Assembly (NCBI RefSeq): GCF_043575855.1
Contig: NZ_CP144375.1
Span: 6,696,001-6,760,000, forward strand
Source: Kutzneria buriramensis
GTDB lineage: Bacteria > Actinomycetota > Actinomycetes > Mycobacteriales > Pseudonocardiaceae
Direction of reading: 5' to 3'
DNA: 64,000 nucleotides
Positions within the stretch are counted from its first letter, which is position 1. The number at the start of each line of letters is the position of its first letter. The position numbers were made by a program, and so were the translations under genes. Below are positions 59,715-64,000 of this stretch, piece after piece. The notes under the pieces were generated by a model. The model was not told the DNA's origin, searched no databases, and saw only the letters and a program-made list of their open reading frames with translations.

Positions 59715-61862
59715 GTGAAAAATCGTTCACGTGTGGCGCTCCTGCTCGCCACACCCCTGGTGCTCGCGCTGCCCGCGCTCGCCGGCCCCGCCTCCGCCGC
59801 CGAGCCGCAGGTCGCGCTGACCGGCGACATCAGCCCGGCCGTCGGCGTCAGCCACCGCATCGGCGACCTGCCCGCCGACCAGCGGCTGCAGGTCGCCGTG
59901 CCGCTCAAGCTGCGCGACGCCGCCGGCCTCGACCGGTTCGTCAAGGACGTCGCCGACCCGCATTCGCCCAGCTACGGCCACTACCTGACGCCGGCTCAGT
60001 TCGCCGACCGGTTCGGGCCGACGCGGTCCGCCTTCGACCAGGTGAGCGCCTACCTTCGGGCCAGGGGGCTGAAGGTCACGGGCGTGAACAACCAGGCGGT
60101 GGACGCCACCGGCACGGCCGCCCAGGTCACCGCCGCGTTCGCCACCCCGATGGGCGTCTACGACCGCGCCGGCCGGCGGTTCTTCGCCAACGACCGCAAC
60201 CCCGTGCTGCCGGCCGGCATCGCCGGCCTGGTGCAGGGCGTGTCCGGCCTGAACGACTACGCGGTGCGGCACCGGGACGCCGCGCCGGCTGCCCCGTCGG
60301 GCCTCGGACCGGCGGCGTTGCGCTCGATCTACGACACCGACGGCATCGGCGGCGACGGCACCGGTCAGACGGTCGCGCTGTGGGAGTTCGACGGCTACAA
60401 GAAGTCCGACATCTCCACGTACGACCAGCAGTTCGGCCTGGGCTCCTCGGCCCCGACCACGGTGTCGGTGGACGGTGCGAACTACGACTCCAGCCCCGGG
60501 CAGGGCCAGGCGGAGGTCAGCCTGGACATCGAGATCGTGCAGGCCATGGCGCCCAAGGCGTCGACCCTGGTCTACGAGGCGCCCAACACCGACGCCGGCG
60601 AACTGGACATGGCCAACCAGATCGTCAAGGAGAACAAGGCCCAGGTCGTGTCGATCTCGTGGGGCGAGTGCGAGCAGGACAGCACCGCGTCCACGATGAC
60701 CAGCGTGGACAACGCGTTCAAGCAGGGCGCGGCCCAGGGCCTGAGCTTCTACGCCGCCTCCGGCGACAACGGCTCCAAGGACTGCACGCGCAGCCCGTCC
60801 GGCTCCAGCGTGGTGGCGGTGGACTTCCCGGCGTCCTCGCCGAACGTGACCGGCGTCGGCGGCACCACCCTCACCGTGGGTAGCAACAACTCCTACGGCT
60901 CCGAGACGGTGTGGAACAACTCGATCGGCGCCACCGGCGGCGGTGTGTCCACTGTGTTCAGTGCCCCGAGTTGGCAGACCGGCGTGAACGGCAAACGCAC
61001 CGTGCCGGACGTGGCCTCCGACGGCGACCCGAACACCGGCTACTCCGTGTACACCGGCGGGCAGTGGCAGGTCTACGGCGGAACCAGTTGCGCCGCCCCG
61101 ATGTGGGCCGGCTGGACCGCGCTGTACAACCAGAAGGCGAAGTCCAAGCTGGGCGCCGGCAACCAGGCGATCTACGGCCTCAAGGGCAACACCTTCCACG
61201 ACGTCACCACCGGCAACAACGGTGACTTCAAGGCCGGCCCCGGCTACGACGAGACGACCGGCTGGGGCTCGTACGACGGCACCAAGCTGTTCAACGCCCT
61301 CAACGGCGCCACCACCGGCAACACCGTGACGGTGACCAACCCCGGCGACCAGACGACCGCGGTCGACGGCAGCGTCAACCTCCAGATCAAGGCGACCGAC
61401 TCCTCGGCCACGGCCAAGCTGAGCTATGCCGCCAGCGGCCTGCCGGCCGGGCTGTCCATCGACTCCGGCACCGGCGTCATCTCCGGCACGGCAACCACTC
61501 AGGGTGTGTCGAACGTGACGGTCACCGTCACCGACGACACGCAGGCGTCCGGCAACACCGGTTTCAAGTGGACGGTCGGCACCCCGCCGACCGGCACGGT
61601 GACCGTGACGAATCCGGGGAACCAGTGGGGTTTCAAGGGATACCCGCTGTTCCAGACGATTCAGATCAGTGCCAAGGCCAGCGACGGCGGCGCCCTGACC
61701 TTCTCCGCCACCGGCCTCCCTCCGGGGCTGAAGATCAGCGCTAGCGGCGCCATCACCGGCACGCCCAGCGCGTCCGGCACCTATTCGGTCAAGGTGACGG
61801 CGACAGAGGCGAACGGCACTTCGGGCAGCACCACGTTCAGCTTCACCGTGTACGGGTTCTGA
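59715..61862 (+). CDS. secreted S53 (sedolisin/kumamolisin) protease with Ig-like tail
   Basis: 715 aa. Signal peptide 1-28 (KNRSRVALLLATPLVLALPALAGPASA). Propeptide about 35-185 (SPSYGHYLTPAQFADRFGP). Catalytic domain about 195-535 with Glu267 and Asp271 (EVSLDIE), oxyanion Asp in AASGDNGS, and Ser458 in GGTSCAAP. Two Ig-like/He_PIG repeats close the protein (LSYAASGLPAGLSIDSGTGVI, LTFSATGLPPGLKISASGAI). Acid-active endoprotease outside the cell. GTG with TGGAGAAGTC upstream. Divergent from an HTH regulator. Confidence 0.95.
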   Translation: MKNRSRVALLLATPLVLALPALAGPASAAEPQVALTGDISPAVGVSHRIGDLPADQRLQVAVPLKLRDAAGLDRFVKDVADPHSPSYGHYLTPAQFADRFGPTRSAFDQVSAYLRARGLKVTGVNNQAVDATGTAAQVTAAFATPMGVYDRAGRRFFANDRNPVLPAGIAGLVQGVSGLNDYAVRHRDAAPAAPSGLGPAALRSIYDTDGIGGDGTGQTVALWEFDGYKKSDISTYDQQFGLGSSAPTTVSVDGANYDSSPGQGQAEVSLDIEIVQAMAPKASTLVYEAPNTDAGELDMANQIVKENKAQVVSISWGECEQDSTASTMTSVDNAFKQGAAQGLSFYAASGDNGSKDCTRSPSGSSVVAVDFPASSPNVTGVGGTTLTVGSNNSYGSETVWNNSIGATGGGVSTVFSAPSWQTGVNGKRTVPDVASDGDPNTGYSVYTGGQWQVYGGTSCAAPMWAGWTALYNQKAKSKLGAGNQAIYGLKGNTFHDVTTGNNGDFKAGPGYDETTGWGSYDGTKLFNALNGATTGNTVTVTNPGDQTTAVDGSVNLQIKATDSSATAKLSYAASGLPAGLSIDSGTGVISGTATTQGVSNVTVTVTDDTQASGNTGFKWTVGTPPTGTVTVTNPGNQWGFKGYPLFQTIQISAKASDGGALTFSATGLPPGLKISASGAITGTPSASGTYSVKVTATEANGTSGSTTFSFTVYGF

Positions 61863-61875
61863 CGGGTCAGACCAG

Positions 61876-61911
61876 CCGCGCCGGACCACCCCTGCATGGC
61901 CCGGCGCGGCC
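61876..61911. terminator. hairpin after the S53 protease gene
   Basis: GCCGCGCCGG (61876-61885) pairs with CCGGCGCGGC (61902-61911), 14 nt after the stop. No T-run; placement suggests a terminator. Confidence 0.55.
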
Positions 61912-61978
61912 TCCCGTCACCGTCGCGTCACGAGAAAAGCACGACATCCACTGTTGTCGAACGGTCGTTTCGACGGTC

Positions 61979-63562
61979 ATGATTCGGCGTATGCAGGGAT
62001 ACGACGCCGTTGTGGTCGGCAGCGGCCACAACGCGCTGGTCACCGCCGCGTACCTGGCGCGCGCCGGCTGGGGAGTGCTCGTGCTGGAGGGCAACGACCG
62101 GCCGGGCGGGCTGGTGCGCACCGACGCGCTGACCCTGCCCGGCTTCCGCCACGACAACTTCGCCGCCGCGCACCCGCTGTTCGTGGCCGGGCCCGCCTAC
62201 GCCGACCTGAGGTCCGAGCTGGACCTGGAGTACCTCAACACCAGATACCCCACCGGGGTGTCGCTGCCGGACGGGCAGAGCTCCATCGTGTCCACCGACA
62301 TCGACGAGAACATCGTGGAGGGCAACCGTCTCGCGCCCGGCGACGGCGACGCCTTCGGCGACCTGTTCAAGGATTTCGAGCCGTCCATCGCGACGGTGTT
62401 CGCGCTGTGCTCGGCCGACCTCACCTCGCCCAGTTCGGCGGCGGCGATCCAGAGCCTGATGCACACGCCCGACGGCGGCTTCTCCGACTTCGCCCACATG
62501 TTCACGCTCAGCGCCCGGGCGTTGCTGGAGCAGCGTTTCCGCTCGCCGGCGCTGCGGGCGATGCTCGCGCCGTGGGCGACGCACCTCGGCCGGGCCGTGG
62601 ACGACGCCAACAGCGGCACCTGGTCCGTGCTCGTGCTGGCCGCGCTGATGATGGCCGGCATGCCGATTCCCCGTGGTGGCAGCGAACAACTCGTCATCGC
62701 GCTGACCAAGCTTATCGAGGCCAACGGCGGCGAGGTCCGTTGTGGGCAGTGGGTGCGGCACGTGCTGGTCGAGGGCGGGCAGGCCGTCGGCGTGCGGACC
62801 GCCGATGGCGACGTGATCCACGCGCGGCGCGCGGTGATCGCCTCGGTCAATCCCGACCAGCTCTACCTCAAGCTGCTCGACCACGAGCACGGCGCCACGC
62901 CGCCCGCGCTTCGCAAGCAGGCCAAGGACTATCGCTACGGCCTGGGCGCGGTGCAGATCCACCTGGCGCTGTCCGAGCCCGCCCGGTTCCACGACGAGCG
63001 GCTGATGCACGTGGGCCAGCCGCACCTGACCGGCGGCCTGAACGCCATCTCCCGGGCCACCAACGAGGCCCTGCGCGGGCTGCTGCCGGCCGAGCCGACC
63101 ATCTCGTGGGACACTCCGTCCACCTTGGACCCGTCGCGCTGCCCGCCCGGGCGGGCGGTGGCCCGGGTGCAGATCCTCGAGGTGCCCACGGTCGTGCGCG
63201 ACGACTCGCTGGGGGAGATCCCGGTGGGGGAGCACGGGTGGACCGAGGACGTGAAGAACGCCTTCGCCGACCGGGTGATCGACGAGGCCGCCAAGCACAT
63301 TCCCCGACTCAAGGACACAATCCTCGACCGGTATGTGATCAGCCCGCATGAACTCGCCGCCTTCAACCCGAACTGCGGGCCCGGCGACCCGTTCGGCGGC
63401 AGCCACGACCTGTCGCAGAGCTACCTGTTCAGCCCGCTGCCGGGGCAGCCCAGTCACCGCACGGTGGTGCCCAACCTCTACATGGTCGGCGCCGCCACCT
63501 GGCCCGGCCACGGCATCAGCGGCGGCTCCGGCTACATAGTCGCCAGGGAGCTGCTGGACTGA
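61979..63562 (+). CDS. CrtI/PYROXD2-like FAD-dependent oxidoreductase
   Basis: 527 aa. FAD-binding motif near the N-terminus: YDAVVVGSGHNALVTAAYLARAG, then LEGNDRPGGLVRTD. C-terminal FAD end: NLYMVGAATWPGHGISGGSGYI. The family includes phytoene desaturases and other amine/polyene oxidases; NPxQLYLKLLDHE-type middle region does not identify a substrate. Start ATG 61979 or 61991; neither has a clear Shine-Dalgarno. Could act in the same route as the carotenoid oxygenase at 23171, but they are 37 kb apart. Confidence 0.87.
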   Translation: MIRRMQGYDAVVVGSGHNALVTAAYLARAGWGVLVLEGNDRPGGLVRTDALTLPGFRHDNFAAAHPLFVAGPAYADLRSELDLEYLNTRYPTGVSLPDGQSSIVSTDIDENIVEGNRLAPGDGDAFGDLFKDFEPSIATVFALCSADLTSPSSAAAIQSLMHTPDGGFSDFAHMFTLSARALLEQRFRSPALRAMLAPWATHLGRAVDDANSGTWSVLVLAALMMAGMPIPRGGSEQLVIALTKLIEANGGEVRCGQWVRHVLVEGGQAVGVRTADGDVIHARRAVIASVNPDQLYLKLLDHEHGATPPALRKQAKDYRYGLGAVQIHLALSEPARFHDERLMHVGQPHLTGGLNAISRATNEALRGLLPAEPTISWDTPSTLDPSRCPPGRAVARVQILEVPTVVRDDSLGEIPVGEHGWTEDVKNAFADRVIDEAAKHIPRLKDTILDRYVISPHELAAFNPNCGPGDPFGGSHDLSQSYLFSPLPGQPSHRTVVPNLYMVGAATWPGHGISGGSGYIVARELLD

Positions 63563-63563
63563 C

Positions 63564-64000
63564 TCACGGCGTTTCGAAGCCCGCCCAGCCGGTGATGGCG
63601 AAGCCGTCGCCGCGCTCGGCCACCTCCACCGCCCCGTGCCCGCCGAAGTGGGCCGGCACCACCAGCTCGTGCTCCGCCGCCGCCCGAGCCAGCACCCGCC
63701 GCCGGCTCGCCCGCGCCTGCCCCTCGTCAAGGCAGAACACGCTGTTGCACAACGGATCCGTCACCTGATACGGGCTGTGCACGAGGTCGCCGACGAACAC
63801 CGCCCGGTCCCCGCCCGACCGCAGCCGCAGCACCGACGATCCCGGCGTGTGCCCGGGCGCGGCCTCCAACTCCAGCGCCGAGTCGACCCGGAAACTGTTC
63901 TCCCACAACGTGGCCAACCCCGCATCGATGATCGGCGCGATGCTGTCGTCGTGCACCGCCGTGCCCTTGAAGTACTCCGCGTCCGCCCGGGGAATCAGGT
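63564..64000 (-). CDS. metallo-beta-lactamase fold hydrolase (5' end beyond window)
   Basis: C-terminal 145 residues; the frame stays open to the window edge (LIPRADAEYFKG...). Metal sites: AAPGHTPGSSVLRL (His) and AVFVGDLVHSPYQVTD (Asp). His in VVPAHFGGHGAVEV closes the site. Typical MBL-fold hydrolase for a small ester, lactone or thioester. It is convergent with the CrtI-like gene, 1 nt apart. Confidence 0.85.
   Translation of the reverse strand, partial: LIPRADAEYFKGTAVHDDSIAPIIDAGLATLWENSFRVDSALELEAAPGHTPGSSVLRLRSGGDRAVFVGDLVHSPYQVTDPLCNSVFCLDEGQARASRRRVLARAAAEHELVVPAHFGGHGAVEVAERGDGFAITGWAGFETP

Noticed and set aside
1..64000. tRNA, rRNA or CRISPR arrays
   Set aside because: No cloverleaf, rRNA core sequence or regular repeat-spacer pattern was recognised by eye; a tRNAscan or CRISPR search would settle this.

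Overview
The window is GC-rich, densely packed DNA with many GTG/TTG starts and 1-4 nt gene overlaps. It carries an mce operon, ESX/EspG-type secretion accessory genes, LCP and F420-type proteins. Together these point to a mycolata-related or Pseudonocardiaceae-type actinomycete (Kutzneria, Amycolatopsis or Saccharothrix relatives). This placement is inferred from gene content, not from a marker gene. No rRNA, tRNA or CRISPR was recognised.

Layout: 1-6.3 kb holds cell-envelope and regulatory genes (LCP ligase, PH-like proteins, a secreted S33 peptidase, an AraC regulator). 6.4-8.2 kb holds a RarD-type permease and an LLM oxidoreductase, followed by a decayed methyltransferase. 8.7-11.5 kb is a methionine salvage operon in which MtnA and MtnB are fused, followed by MtnD and MtnC. 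11.5-20.3 kb holds a secreted phosphoesterase, a fadA-fadB beta-oxidation operon, a methyltransferase/acetyltransferase divergent pair and a GH20 hexosaminidase with a DasR-like box. 20.5-25.5 kb holds a P450/TetR divergent pair, a small MITE-like element, an operon of a VC0807-like membrane protein with a carotenoid oxygenase, and a VOC protein. An IS30-family element (25.5-26.7 kb) has inserted into a 57-bp palindrome.

27.3-29.2 kb encodes a fused PabA-PabB. 29.4-38.1 kb is a complete mce operon (yrbEA, yrbEB, mceA-F, two Mce-associated proteins). Convergent to it is an ESX accessory cluster (38.1-41.1 kb: EspG, Gly-rich PPE-like protein, DUF3558-type lipoprotein, small helical protein). 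41.3-46.8 kb carries a Bcr/CflA exporter, a GNAT enzyme, a TIM-barrel-like protein, a hydrolase, a MocR regulator and a very short P450-like protein.

46.9-53.2 kb is the most unusual block: six minus-strand genes in a row. They encode a secreted SBP56-like beta-propeller candidate, a polytopic membrane protein with a Met-rich tail, a YeeE/YedE sulfur-type transporter, two tiny secreted proteins and a lytic transglycosylase. A C-rich, G-poor transcript leader lies inside it. 53.5-59.6 kb holds DoxX, HxlR, MarR, a proline iminopeptidase, a DGPF protein with its ECF42-type sigma factor, a second ECF sigma factor and an HTH regulator. The window ends with a secreted S53 protease, a CrtI-like FAD oxidoreductase and a partial metallo-beta-lactamase-fold enzyme.

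Three copies of the same 57-bp perfect-arm palindrome lie exactly between convergent gene pairs and probably act as two-way terminators. Several genes lack a Shine-Dalgarno sequence but have a TAnnnT box 6-8 nt before the start, suggesting leaderless mRNAs.
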